A model generated the notes under the pieces. The model was not told the DNA's origin. It saw only the letters and a program-made list of their open reading frames with translations, and did not search any database. A DNA stretch of 64,000 nt from an uncultured Lachnospiraceae bacterium (GTDB lineage Bacteria > Bacillota > Clostridia > Lachnospirales > Lachnospiraceae), in assembly GCA_900548905.1 (NCBI GenBank), contig URMK01000005.1, positions 62,001 through 126,000 on the forward strand, given 5' to 3'. The position numbers were made by a program, and so were the translations under genes. Within the stretch, counting starts at the first letter, position 1; the number at the start of each line of letters is the position of its first letter. This document shows positions 54,098-63,446 of the stretch, in pieces.

Positions 54098-54121
54098 GAT
54101 CTGTCTCCTTCGTCTTAAGAT

Positions 54122-55381
54122 TTATTTTAAAGGGTTCTGGTAAAATTCCCTGAATTCCTCCCAGCCTTCCTTCATAAGCTGTTCCTTCTGGAACTTTTTG
54201 TTTTTATTCATCCGTGCCACCAGTACCTGGGTCCCCTTTGCCCGTTCTTCCTGGGCCTGGGCAATCACCTTGCACAGCTCGTCCCCGGACACTCCCTTTT
54301 CAATAAGGAACGCTGTTTTCCCGGGTTTTCCGGGAATCTGGAAACCATTTTCCATCAGGAGCAGGATAATCCGTTCAAACCCTATGGAAAAACCGCAGGC
54401 AGGAACATCATTGCCTGTAAATTTACCCACCATCTTATCATAACGGCCTCCGCCGCCGCAGCTTCCGCCGAACTCCGGGATCGCGATTTCAAATATCGTT
54501 CCTGTATAATAGGACATTCCGCGTACCAGGGTAGGATCAAAGATAATATCAAACTCCCCTGTCTTTGTTGCGCTGACGCTTTCCGTTATCTCACTTAGAT
54601 TGTCAGCAATTTCCTCCTCCAGGACACCCGAAAGAATCTCCTTCAGATAACCCAGACCATCCGCAGCTTCCTCCAGCCCTCTGAACAGGCTCAGATATTT
54701 ATCCGCGCATTCCTGGCTGAAGCCGCATTCAAGCAGTTCCTTTGCCACACCGTCCAGGCCGATTTTATCCATTTTATCCAGGATAATAAATACGTTATCA
54801 AAGCTTTCCTCCGGGAATCCGCTGTAAGACGCCATAGCCTTAAGAATCCGGCGATCATTGATGCGGATCTGGAAGTTTTTGAAACCAAGCTTGCCCAGCG
54901 TGGTGGTAGTTGCCAGAATCAGCTCGATTTCCGCCAAATTGGAGGGTTCCCCGAAAATATCGATATCACACTGCATAAACTGGCGGTAACGGCCCCTCTG
55001 GGGTCTGTCCGCACGCCACACATTTCCCATCTGCAGCGCCTTAAAAGGCGTGGGCAGCTGGCTGGCATTGTTGGAATAAAAGCGAACCAGAGGAACCGTC
55101 AAATCATAACGCAGGCCGCCGTCTACTAAATCAGCCTCTTCCTGTGCCGTTTCCAGATTCAGCTTTTCCCCTCTTTTCAATATCTTAAAAATCAGCTTTT
55201 CATTATCGCCGCCCTGCTTATTTGTCAGGTTTGCGATATTTTCCACACTGGGCGTTTCGATAGAGGTAAACCCGAATTTACCATATGTGTCCTTAATTAC
55301 GCCAATCACATAATCTCTCAGCTGCATCTCAGCCGGCAGAATATCCTTCATTCCCGTTACCGGTTTCTTGTTTAATGCCAT
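54122..55381 (-). CDS. hisS: Histidine--tRNA ligase
   Basis: Class II synthetase of 419 residues. Motifs are GMKDILPAEMQLRDYV, the motif 2 region NVWRADRPQRGRYRQFMQCDIDI, the His-binding SYYTGTIFEI, and motif 3 GGGRYDKMVGKF...GFSIGFERI. The C-terminal anticodon domain follows. I used ATG 55381, with AGGAAAGGA upstream; a further 16-residue extension upstream has no site. No T-box was found upstream. A ~207-nt palindrome lies 220 bases upstream. Confidence 0.96.
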   Translation of the reverse strand: MALNKKPVTGMKDILPAEMQLRDYVIGVIKDTYGKFGFTSIETPSVENIANLTNKQGGDNEKLIFKILKRGEKLNLETAQEEADLVDGGLRYDLTVPLVRFYSNNASQLPTPFKALQMGNVWRADRPQRGRYRQFMQCDIDIFGEPSNLAEIELILATTTTLGKLGFKNFQIRINDRRILKAMASYSGFPEESFDNVFIILDKMDKIGLDGVAKELLECGFSQECADKYLSLFRGLEEAADGLGYLKEILSGVLEEEIADNLSEITESVSATKTGEFDIIFDPTLVRGMSYYTGTIFEIAIPEFGGSCGGGGRYDKMVGKFTGNDVPACGFSIGFERIILLLMENGFQIPGKPGKTAFLIEKGVSGDELCKVIAQAQEERAKGTQVLVARMNKNKKFQKEQLMKEGWEEFREFYQNPLK

Positions 55382-55577
55382 AATTATTTTCGTTCCTTTC
55401 CTGGTCCCGTTCTGTCCGGAACCTTCCACTTTAACTGTTTCCCGTCTGCCCTTCCTTTCCGCAGATCTTCTCCTGCGGGCAGCACAGCAAGTACACAGAT
55501 CTGCTGGACAGCTACACCGATTTTACACTTTTTCCCTTTCTTTTTCAAGGAAAAGATCCGACTCCGCCTGTACTTCC

Positions 55578-55593
55578 GGAACAGTTCAGACGG
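55578..55593. repeat. Half-copy of REP-like palindrome
   Basis: GGAACAGTTCAGACGG matches the left half of the 30-base dyad at 63447-63476. It lies beside the ~207-nt palindrome. Confidence 0.45.
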
Positions 55594-55601
55594 CTCTTTG
55601 T

Positions 55602-55808
55602 GCCCTGCCGCATCCCGTCCCCTGTTTTTCCCCGGGGCGGTGGTGCTGCAAGGATTCCTGGAAGGGGCGTTTAAAAACGCCAGTCCTTACGCTGCGTCCT
55701 TTGCAGCGTTAGTACTGCTGCGTTTTTAGCCGAGCGGGAGCGGCCCCTGTAAGGAACCTTTCAGCACCACCGCCCCGGGGAAAAACAGGGGACGGGATAC
55801 ATCAGGGC
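55602..55808. repeat. Large intergenic palindrome (~207 nt)
   Basis: Outer arms 55602-55668 and 55743-55808 pair from GCCCTG through ATCCCGTCCCCTG, TTTTTCCCCGGGG, CGGTGGTGCTG and on to AGGGGC. The centre holds a nested dyad, AAAAACGC...CAGT...CGCTGC against GCAGCG...ACTG...GCGTTTTT. It separates hemZ from hisS. Both large palindromes contain a GGGGAAAAA run near the inner part of an arm, which hints at common origin. No coding role. Confidence 0.85.
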
Positions 55809-55827
55809 TTCTTCCGGAGACGCTGCT

Positions 55828-57309
55828 CTACATCTGAAGAAGCCGGCGTTTTCTGTCTATCATTTCATCGATTTTTTCTATATAGAGAGCCACATCCTTT
55901 ACGTTATCACAACGTTCTATCCTGCCGTCCGGGTATACTGCTTTGGAAATGGTTCCTGCACCCAACGCCATAATGGTCTGCTTCTCTTCCATAATAAGAA
56001 TATTGTAGATTCCGTAATTTCCTTCCGTAGCATAGCCTACGTTTTCAAAATTACCTGACATATTTTTCTGACGGTACAGGTAATAAGGCTTCATCCCCAT
56101 TTCTGCTGCGCCTTTGGCAGCAATTTCCATGGTTTCATCCGTATTATGGAGAGTCTCAAGACCGTTTTCTTCTATCCAGAGGCTCATTTTGGATGCCCGT
56201 TTGACAGCCAGGGAATGGACGGTGAGACTGTCGGGATGCAGTCTCTTAACAGCTTCTATCGTATGTTCCACATGCTCTTTCGTTTCCCCGGGAAGCCCCA
56301 GGATCAGATCCATATTAATATTGGTAAAGCCCTCTTTTCTGGCCAGGCGGAATGCTTCCTCCACCTGTTCCACCGAATGCCGCCTCCCGATCAGATCCAG
56401 GGTTCCCTGATTCATGGTCTGCGGATTTACCGAAATCCGGGTTACGCCATACTCCTTCATCACCCTAAGCTTATCACGGGTAATGCTGTCCGCGCGGCCG
56501 GCCTCTACGGTAAATTCTTTTACCGTGGTAAAATCAAAGGACTGCCTTACCTTTTTAAGAAGCCGCCTCATCTCTTCGGGTTCCAGTGTGGTGGGTGTTC
56601 CCCCTCCGATATAAACACTATCCAGGATCTTGTCCCTGCATGCTTCCCTGACAAAATCGATTTCTTTCTCCAACGCGGAAAGATATTCCCCCACTTTTGT
56701 TTTCCAGGAAAAAATAGGAAAAGAGGTAAAGGAGCAGTAAAGGCAGGTGGTAGGGCAGAAAGGGATGCCTATATACAGACTGTAGCCTTTGTCATAATGG
56801 ATATCTTCCAATATCCGTTTTTCCCTCACGGCTATATCAATGGCGAGCAGCGCCTTTTCTTCACTGCAATAATAGGTCTCCTTCATATAATCCAGAATCT
56901 CCGCCTCTGTGGAAGGCTGCCCGGAACCCGTTCCTTTGTTCCCGCCAGCTGATCCGGACTCCAGAAACTGCATGGCAATCTTTGTGGGCCGGATTCCGGT
57001 CAGCGTACCCCAGGGCAGCTGTTTCCCCGTGTGTTGCGAAAGGACACGGTACAGCAGCTGTTTTAATTCATTCTTAACCACAGGCCGTTCCTCCGGCCTG
57101 CTCAGTTGGGCCTCATATTCCTTTCCCGACAGTTCCACCTGTATTGCTTTACTGCCAAACCGGATGAAAATCCGTGGATTATTCCCGTCCGATTCAAATT
57201 CCTTCGTTCCCTCTTCAAAAACCTTCACCGTCTCCGCCGGATAAAAGGCCTTTATGATGGAATGGATATCGTATTCAAATTGTGCTTTATTCAGCCTGAC
57301 TGCCAGCAT
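55828..57309 (-). CDS. hemZ: Coproporphyrinogen dehydrogenase HemZ (HemN-like radical SAM)
   Basis: Radical SAM protein of the HemZ group, 493 residues. The signature is CPTTCLYCSF (about 170), with YIGGGTPTTLEPEE and VNPQTMNQGTLDLIGRRHS. A C-terminal HemN-type domain contains YYLYRQKNMSGNFENVGYA. A function in heme or in another radical reaction is inferred from family; an anaerobe may use it for corrinoid or heme d1-like chemistry, which is not established. It lies after the MBL hydrolase and before hisS in the standard order. Confidence 0.88.
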   Translation of the reverse strand: MLAVRLNKAQFEYDIHSIIKAFYPAETVKVFEEGTKEFESDGNNPRIFIRFGSKAIQVELSGKEYEAQLSRPEERPVVKNELKQLLYRVLSQHTGKQLPWGTLTGIRPTKIAMQFLESGSAGGNKGTGSGQPSTEAEILDYMKETYYCSEEKALLAIDIAVREKRILEDIHYDKGYSLYIGIPFCPTTCLYCSFTSFPIFSWKTKVGEYLSALEKEIDFVREACRDKILDSVYIGGGTPTTLEPEEMRRLLKKVRQSFDFTTVKEFTVEAGRADSITRDKLRVMKEYGVTRISVNPQTMNQGTLDLIGRRHSVEQVEEAFRLARKEGFTNINMDLILGLPGETKEHVEHTIEAVKRLHPDSLTVHSLAVKRASKMSLWIEENGLETLHNTDETMEIAAKGAAEMGMKPYYLYRQKNMSGNFENVGYATEGNYGIYNILIMEEKQTIMALGAGTISKAVYPDGRIERCDNVKDVALYIEKIDEMIDRKRRLLQM

Positions 57310-57408
57310 TTCGTGCTTTCCTTCCCAATTCGTAGATAAACATGAGTAAAACCAATCCAGCCTCCGCCGATTGGTTTGTACCGATGTTTCTGATAACAGA
57401 TGCCGTCA

Positions 57409-57480
57409 TCCCTCAGGATGAATCCCCCGCGGCAGTGTAAAGATGTAAGAATACATCTGTTTAGCCCGCCGCCTGAGGGA
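57409..57480. other. Compound hairpin upstream of hemZ
   Basis: TCCCTCAGG (57409-57417) pairs with CCTGAGGGA (57472-57480). Inside, AGATGTA-AGAA-TACATCT (57441-57458) forms a second stem, with CCCGCGGC and GCCCGCC flanking. There is no T-run after it. It may be a terminator variant, an mRNA structure or a mobile repeat. Confidence 0.5.
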
Positions 57481-57566
57481 ATAATGTATAGACATCCCCT
57501 TGTATTTTATCATCAAAATAGTCTTTTACGTCAAGAATGGCCTTCCATTTTTCTGCTGTGAGCGTT

Positions 57567-58238
57567 TTACTGGCAGTAGGGATTATATTTCTTTTCATCC
57601 TCAATCGTGGTTTGATCCCCATGTCCGGGATATACGGTTACATCTCCGGGAAGCACCAGCAGTTTTTCCTTGATGGATCGTACCAGGCTGCTCATGCTGC
57701 CGGTAGGGAAATCCGTTCTTCCCACGGATCCCTCGAACAGAGTATCACCGGAAAGCAGAATTTTTTCTTCTTCCATATAGTAGCAGCAGCTTCCTTTGGT
57801 ATGGCCCGGTGTTGCAAGAAGCTTGAAACGCATTCCGGCAAGTTCGAGGAGTTCTCCGTCCTCCAGATAGTAATCAGGAACGACGGTTTCCGGCCTTCCG
57901 GCCTGATCCGATACATTCATGGCCGCGTTTTCGCATACCTCTTTTTCCTGTTCATAGGCATAGATGGGAGCACCTGACAGCTTACGTAGTTCATTGGCCC
58001 CCCAGATATGATCGAAATGGCCGTGGGTCAGCAGAATGGCAGATACATGAAAGCCTTTCCCTTTCAGGGCTTCATAAATCTGCCTTCCCTGGTCTGCCGG
58101 ATCCACCAGAACCACATCCGTTTCTTTCCCGGCACAAGCTTCGGCCCCTGTTCCGGGATTTTGTGATTCTTGATACACAAAGTAACAATTGGTCTGGCAC
58201 ATGCTGAGTACCATGCGCCCTATTTTTATATTCGCCAT
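57567..58238 (-). CDS. MBL fold metallo-hydrolase (glyoxalase II-like, YcbL type)
   Basis: 223 residues. The metal-binding motif is THGHFDH near residue 71, with further ligands in PGHTKGS, SGDTLF and the C-terminal YPGHGDQT. The C-terminus is not long enough for a glyoxalase II substrate domain. It sits in the relA-MBL-hemZ order seen in related Clostridia. Substrate unknown; thioester hydrolysis is one family activity. Confidence 0.9.
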   Translation of the reverse strand: MANIKIGRMVLSMCQTNCYFVYQESQNPGTGAEACAGKETDVVLVDPADQGRQIYEALKGKGFHVSAILLTHGHFDHIWGANELRKLSGAPIYAYEQEKEVCENAAMNVSDQAGRPETVVPDYYLEDGELLELAGMRFKLLATPGHTKGSCCYYMEEEKILLSGDTLFEGSVGRTDFPTGSMSSLVRSIKEKLLVLPGDVTVYPGHGDQTTIEDEKKYNPYCQ

Positions 58239-58242
58239 GTAT

Positions 58243-60678
58243 TTAACTTCTTTCTATATCAATTATGCTGTCTATTGTCCGGATCTTGTCAATAATACGG
58301 ATAAGTTCATCTCTGCTGCCGATTTCAAAGGAAGCGGACAAAGTGGCCATTCCCTGTTTATTGGTCCTTGTGTTCATAGAGAGGATATCGATGTTCTTCT
58401 CCGTAAGGGCCCTGGAGATATCCGCCAGCAGGCCGCTGCGGTTATTGGCGTAAATATTGATTTCCGCCAGATATTTTTCGCCTGCCCTGTTATCCGGGGA
58501 AGCCTCCCATTCCGCATCAATCAGTCTCGCCCGTTCCCCTTCCGGCAGATTGATGACATTCACGCAATCTGTCCTGTGAATGGAAATGCCTCTTCCCCTG
58601 GTAACAAAACCGATAATTTCATCGCCCGGGACCGGGGAACAGCACTTGGAAAAACGTACCGCAACGTCATGGATCCCTTTGACCACAATACCGTTCTTGC
58701 TCTTTGCGCGGGGAAGCATCTGCCTTGTCTGGGCGTTTTCCGCCACGTTGGCAAGTACCTCCTCATTACTCAGCACTTTGGGATGATCCTTGTCGTACAG
58801 CTCCTGCATACGGTTGATGATCTGGCCTTCCTTCAACCCGCCGTGGCCAACGGCTGCCAAAAGGGACTCCCAGTCCTTAAAACCATATTTTTTCATCTGG
58901 GCCTCCATATAAGGAGGCTTCATGATATCGGAAATGTTCACGCTTTTGGCTTTACAGTAGGCGTTCAGCATTTCCTTTCCTTTTATGATATTTTCTTCCT
59001 TGAATTCGTTCTTAAACCACTGGTTGATTTTGTTTTTGGCCTGTGTGCTCTTTACCAGATTCAGCCAGTCACGGCTGGGGCCTTTGGAATTCTGGGAAGT
59101 GAGGATCTCTATCCGGTCGCCGTTCTGGATTTCATAATCAATGGTGACAAGCTTGCCGTTTACCCTGGCTCCTATCATCTTGTTTCCCACGGCAGTATGC
59201 ACGCTGTAGGCAAAGTCAATGGGGGTGCTGCCCGCCGGCAGGGTTTTCACGTCGCCGGTAGGGGTAAAGCAGTAAACGCTGTCGGAAAACAGATCCAAAT
59301 CGCTTTTCAGCAGATTCATGAATTCCTTATTGTCGGACATATCTCTCTGCCATTCCAGAATCTGGCGCAGCCAGGCAAGCTTCTCTTCTTCCTGGGCCGC
59401 AACCTTCTTGCCGTCAGAGGCTTCTTTGTATTTCCAATGGGCGGCAATACCAAACTCCGCCGCCTTATGCATTTCCATGGTACGGATTTGGATTTCGAAA
59501 GGCTGGCCGGAACTGCCGATTACCGTGGTATGCAAAGACTGGTACATATTGGCCTTCGGCATGGCAATATAGTCCTTGAAGCGGCCGGGTATGGGTTTAT
59601 ACATTTCATGGATGACGCCCAGGGCCGCATAGCAGTCCTTTACTGAATCCACAATGATACGCACGGCAAATAAATCGTAAATCTGATCCAGCGTTTTACT
59701 CTGGTTTTTCATTTTTTTGTAGATGCTGAAAAAATGCTTCACACGTCCGTCAATCTGGGACTTGATGCCCGCATTTTTCATGTGTTCCGTCACTTCATCC
59801 ACGATCTGCTGGATGTACTCTTCCCTCTCGCTTCTGCGGACGGCTATTTTATCCACCAGATCATAGTAGACATCCGGCTCCAGATATTTCAGGGAAAGGT
59901 CATCCAGCTCCACCTTGATTTTGGATATGCCCAGACGCTGGGCGATAGGCGCATAGATTTCCATGGTTTCCCTGGCTATTTTCTGCTGTTTGGCCGGAGG
60001 CTGATATTTCAGGGTTCTCATATTATGGAGACGGTCAGCCAGCTTTATCATGATAACCCGGATATCCTTTGCCATGGCAAGGAACATTTTACGCAGGTTC
60101 TCCGCCTGCATTTCCTGCTGATCCGCCGTTTTATTATCCCCGTTGCCCTTGTCACTGGGAAAATTGATTTGCTGCAGCTTGGTAACGCCGTCCACCAGCA
60201 GGGCGACATCCGGCCCGAATTCCTTTTCGATCTCTTCTTCGGTCATGATGGTATCTTCCACCACATCGTGAAGAAGCCCCGCTTCAATCGTTTCCTTATC
60301 CAGCTCCAAATCCGCAAGGATAATGGCGACACATAAGGGATGGATGATATAAGGCTCCCCGGACTTGCGCACCTGCCCTTCATGGGCGGCGTAAGCAATC
60401 TTATAGGCCTTCTCTATCATGGAAATATCGTCCGACGGATGATATCTGCGCACACGGGAAATAAGGTCCTGATAAAGCTCCTCAGGACTTAAATATTCTT
60501 TCATGGCTTCGATCCGTCCGTCGTCAAGAACCAGGCCCCTGCCTTTCTTTCTCTGTCCGCGGACCAGACTGCCGCCGCCCTCATACACAATTTTACTTTT
60601 TTCTTCCGGCAGCACGGCCGTTTCTATGGGAGCTTCGGCCTGCACCTTATCCGTTGTCTTTTCATCCGTCATATTCAT
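58243..60678 (-). CDS. relA: Bifunctional (p)ppGpp synthetase/hydrolase RelA/SpoT
   Basis: 811 residues, with an N-terminal extension of about 60 residues beyond the usual 730-770. Domains in order: HD hydrolase with GLLHDVVEDTIMTEEE and KLADRLHNMRTL, synthetase with YQSLHTTVIG and FEIQIRT, TGS (VYCFTPTGDVKTLPAGSTPIDFAYSVHT), a helical/zinc-finger region with CCSPVPGDEIIGFVTRGRGISIHR, and a C-terminal ACT domain. HD residues are complete, so both making and breaking of the alarmone are expected. It lies 100 bases after apt. Confidence 0.95.
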   Translation of the reverse strand: MNMTDEKTTDKVQAEAPIETAVLPEEKSKIVYEGGGSLVRGQRKKGRGLVLDDGRIEAMKEYLSPEELYQDLISRVRRYHPSDDISMIEKAYKIAYAAHEGQVRKSGEPYIIHPLCVAIILADLELDKETIEAGLLHDVVEDTIMTEEEIEKEFGPDVALLVDGVTKLQQINFPSDKGNGDNKTADQQEMQAENLRKMFLAMAKDIRVIMIKLADRLHNMRTLKYQPPAKQQKIARETMEIYAPIAQRLGISKIKVELDDLSLKYLEPDVYYDLVDKIAVRRSEREEYIQQIVDEVTEHMKNAGIKSQIDGRVKHFFSIYKKMKNQSKTLDQIYDLFAVRIIVDSVKDCYAALGVIHEMYKPIPGRFKDYIAMPKANMYQSLHTTVIGSSGQPFEIQIRTMEMHKAAEFGIAAHWKYKEASDGKKVAAQEEEKLAWLRQILEWQRDMSDNKEFMNLLKSDLDLFSDSVYCFTPTGDVKTLPAGSTPIDFAYSVHTAVGNKMIGARVNGKLVTIDYEIQNGDRIEILTSQNSKGPSRDWLNLVKSTQAKNKINQWFKNEFKEENIIKGKEMLNAYCKAKSVNISDIMKPPYMEAQMKKYGFKDWESLLAAVGHGGLKEGQIINRMQELYDKDHPKVLSNEEVLANVAENAQTRQMLPRAKSKNGIVVKGIHDVAVRFSKCCSPVPGDEIIGFVTRGRGISIHRTDCVNVINLPEGERARLIDAEWEASPDNRAGEKYLAEINIYANNRSGLLADISRALTEKNIDILSMNTRTNKQGMATLSASFEIGSRDELIRIIDKIRTIDSIIDIERS

Positions 60679-60777
60679 ATATCATCACCGGCGCTGCGTT
60701 TTATATTGATCTGGTTACTGGATTCCGGAGAATGTGGGACACAGTTTCCTGCCGCCACACTCCCTGCCCCTGCTGTC

Positions 60778-61302
60778 TTACTTCCCTTCAAAACAAATGG
60801 CGGATTCCAGACGGTATCCTGCCAGCTTTTCCCGTCCCTTCAAGCCCGCAAGCTCCATAAGGACAACGACTCCGACTACTTCGCCGCCCAGTTCTTCCAC
60901 CAGGCGGATCATCGCCTCCGTGGTACCGCCGGTAGCGATAAGGTCATCCACAATCAGAATTTTCTGACCGGGACGGATAGCATCCTTGTGAATCTCTATA
61001 ACAGCAGTGCCATACTCCAGATCATACTCCATGGAAGCGGTTTCACAGGGAAGCTTTCCCTTTTTCCGGATAAGTACGAAGGGTTTATGATTATTGTATG
61101 CAATAGGTGTTCCGAAAATAAACCCTCTGGATTCCGGCCCCACTACCACGTCAAATTCCAGATCATCTATCAGTTCCTGCATGGTATCAATAGCCAGATG
61201 CAGGCCGTCCGCATCCTGCAGGACACTGGTTACGTCCCTGAACATAACTCCTTCCTCCGGGAAATCCGGGATACATCTCACATACTCTTCCAGTTTCTTC
61301 AT
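60778..61302 (-). CDS. apt: Adenine phosphoribosyltransferase
   Basis: Purine salvage enzyme making AMP from adenine and PRPP. It has 174 residues. The sequence has RCIPDFPEEGVMFRDVT at the start, VVGPESRGFIFGTPIA, and the PRPP loop ILIVDDLIATGGTTEAMI. I used ATG 61302, with GGAG 7 bases upstream; an in-frame start at 61323 has no better site. apt-relA is a conserved pair in Firmicutes. Confidence 0.96.
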   Translation of the reverse strand: MKKLEEYVRCIPDFPEEGVMFRDVTSVLQDADGLHLAIDTMQELIDDLEFDVVVGPESRGFIFGTPIAYNNHKPFVLIRKKGKLPCETASMEYDLEYGTAVIEIHKDAIRPGQKILIVDDLIATGGTTEAMIRLVEELGGEVVGVVVLMELAGLKGREKLAGYRLESAICFEGK

Positions 61303-61425
61303 GGCGCTTCTCCTTCTGGTCATTTTTCCCTAAAAAACTATATTTTATTATATTATTTCTCCCCAGATAAGTCAACCGACCAAAATGTCCGTATTTGCCT
61401 GCTTATCAATGGGCCGACTGATCTA

Positions 61426-62184
61426 TTACCATCCAAGGGTCATATTTCCATAGAGAAGGTCTTTTATGACGCCGAAAAATTCCCGCACCATATTGTTGGC
61501 CTGCATGGCGGTATCCGAAGGGGCGGCCAGGCCATAGACGGTGGAATATCCCTGACTGGCAGCCAGTCTGGTGCTGCGGTATACGTGAAAGTTATTGGTT
61601 ACGATTCCTACGGAAGCCTCCTCCGGAATCAGGCTGCGGGAATACTCCAGGTTTTCTTTGGTATTGGTGGATCGATCCTCCAGCAGGATTCTGTCCGGTG
61701 CAATTCCCTTTGCGGTCAGATAGTCATACATTCCCTGCGCCTCGCTCACCGGTTCATTGCTCCCCTTTCCGCCTGACACCACCACGAGCGTCCCTTCGTT
61801 TTCCACCAGATAAGCGGCCGCCGTATCCAGCCGCAGCGCCAGGGCCTTGCTCGGTCCGCTCTCCCGCATCTGTGCACCGAGTACGATCAGATAATCCAGA
61901 TCCGGCACGCCCTTACTGGAAAATCTGCTGATCAGCAGTCCCTCCACAAACAGGAACACCGCCGCCCCCAGAAGTACGACAGCGATCATCAGCTTCCGCA
62001 TTCCTCCCGGAAGCTGCAGCCATACACCATGCTGGTATAACCAGGCCAGGGCGAGGAAACCGGTTCCCGCTATCCCCCATATAAGGAAAAACCAGGAGCC
62101 GTAAACACCGGAAATAAGTATTCCCGCGCAATAAAGCAGACAAAGAATTCCCAAAGCAATTAATACATATGCCATTTTTTTCAT
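61426..62184 (-). CDS. YdcF-like (DUF218) membrane protein
   Basis: 252 residues. Three to four helices in the first 85 residues, then a DUF218 domain: LDYLIVLGAQMRESGPSKALALRLDTAAAYL, VVVSGGKGSNEPVSEAQGMYDYL, LEDRSTNTKENLEYS and VTNNFHVYRSTRLA. The family includes SanA/YdcF envelope-linked proteins; the biochemical role is unresolved. GAGGG precedes the ATG. It is upstream of apt in the same direction, 124 bases away. Confidence 0.9.
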   Translation of the reverse strand: MKKMAYVLIALGILCLLYCAGILISGVYGSWFFLIWGIAGTGFLALAWLYQHGVWLQLPGGMRKLMIAVVLLGAAVFLFVEGLLISRFSSKGVPDLDYLIVLGAQMRESGPSKALALRLDTAAAYLVENEGTLVVVSGGKGSNEPVSEAQGMYDYLTAKGIAPDRILLEDRSTNTKENLEYSRSLIPEEASVGIVTNNFHVYRSTRLAASQGYSTVYGLAAPSDTAMQANNMVREFFGVIKDLLYGNMTLGW

Positions 62185-62425
62185 GATCCCTCTCTTTTTA
62201 TCCCGTTTTGTATGATTGTATCAAAATGTCATTTCATAAATATATGGTCCAGATTGTAACTATGAAGGTACTGGATAATTACTATAGACTTAATTATTCT
62301 AACATAAAAGCTCCGTTTTTGTCTCCTTTTGTCGAAATATTACGTTCTCTGCCAGATTGCCCGGCATCGGAAAGGGTGATACCATAAGTTTAAGATATTG
62401 ACAGAAAGCCGGTGGAAACCAACGA

Positions 62426-63322
62426 ATGAAAAAAGAATGGGATTTAAATTCACAAAAGCTGGGAATTCTGCTCCAGAATTTTGCAGACATGATATGGGAA
62501 TATGATACACAAACGCACGCCCTGTTTCCGGAACCGGAGGCAGCACGGCGCTGCGGGCTTCCTGACAGGATTCCAAACGGCGCACAGGGTCTTATTGATG
62601 CCGGCCTGCTTCATCCGGATTATCTTCCCGCCCTTTCCCATCTGTTTCATTCGCTGGAAATCCAGGACTGTACCCTTACCGCCGAACTTCTGGCCCGGCT
62701 TGGTACGTGCAGGGATTATCACTGGTACCGTGCGGTTTTTACTTCCTTTGCGGATTGTGTTTCCGGACAGATGCAGGCAGTCGGTTTTTTCCAGGACATT
62801 GACTATGAGGTGCATCAAAGGCTGAAGCTCCAGCATCTCGCCAACATGGACAGCCATACCGGAATTTATAACGCCGCCGCAGGCAGACAGCTGATCCAGA
62901 ATAATCTCATGCAGCAAAGCCCTTCCACACGCAATGCCATGTTTGTATTCGATATCGACAACTTTAAAGTTATTAACGATACCTACGGCCATTGCCAGGG
63001 CGATGAGATTCTGCATCATTTTGCCACCATACTGCGCTGTGTATGCCGGAAAACGGACACGGTGTACCGGATAGGAGGAGACGAATTCGGGCTTTTCGCT
63101 TACAATACGGAGGATGAAAATCTGGTACAGAGAATTTGTTCCGAAATCCTCCGCCGAACCAGGGAATTAAGTGAGAACTGTATTCCTGTAAGCGTCAGTA
63201 TCGGGGCCGCCGTCAATAAAGAGTATGCCCCTTCCTATTTTGATTATTACCGGGCGGCCGATAAGGCCATGTATCAGGCAAAGGAAAATGGAAAAGGTAA
63301 TTTCGTAACCTGTTGTTTTTAA
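62426..63322 (+). CDS. GGDEF diguanylate cyclase with N-terminal PAS-like region
   Basis: 298 residues. The first 130 or so form a PAS-like sensor (YDTQTHALFPEPEAA... WYRAVFTSFADCVSGQMQAVGFFQDIDYE). The GGDEF domain runs from about 135, with MFVFDIDNFKVINDTYGHCQGDEIL and the active-site RIGGDEF. An inhibitory RxxD (RKTD) sits five residues upstream of GGDEF, the usual I-site spacing. A competent cyclase is predicted, soluble in the cytosol. GGTGG lies about 12 bases before the ATG. It ends at a strong terminator. Confidence 0.93.
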   Translation: MKKEWDLNSQKLGILLQNFADMIWEYDTQTHALFPEPEAARRCGLPDRIPNGAQGLIDAGLLHPDYLPALSHLFHSLEIQDCTLTAELLARLGTCRDYHWYRAVFTSFADCVSGQMQAVGFFQDIDYEVHQRLKLQHLANMDSHTGIYNAAAGRQLIQNNLMQQSPSTRNAMFVFDIDNFKVINDTYGHCQGDEILHHFATILRCVCRKTDTVYRIGGDEFGLFAYNTEDENLVQRICSEILRRTRELSENCIPVSVSIGAAVNKEYAPSYFDYYRAADKAMYQAKENGKGNFVTCCF

Positions 63323-63323
63323 G

Positions 63324-63350
63324 GCTTCCGCCGCGGCGGAAGCTTTTTTT
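63324..63350 (+). terminator. Terminator of the diguanylate cyclase gene
   Basis: GCTTCCGCC (63324-63332) pairs with GGCGGAAGC (63335-63343) and is followed by seven T residues. Confidence 0.9.
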
Positions 63351-63376
63351 ATGACGGCCGTATTGCCCGCGGTAAT

Positions 63377-63407
63377 AAAAACTGCGGCCGTAATCAAACG
63401 GCCGCAG
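63377..63407 (-). terminator. Terminator of groL
   Basis: CTGCGGCCGT/ACGGCCGCAG, ten pairs, with TTTTTATT following on the minus strand. It lies 76 bases after the groL stop, with the REP-like repeat between. Confidence 0.85.
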
Positions 63408-63446
63408 CATAATAAGGTTCTGTTTTATAATATATGATATCTGCCT

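Noticed and set aside
55382..55600. A T-box leader for hisS
   Set aside because: No conserved T-box sequence (AGGGTGGnACCGCG) was found upstream; the region holds a repeat half and a palindrome.
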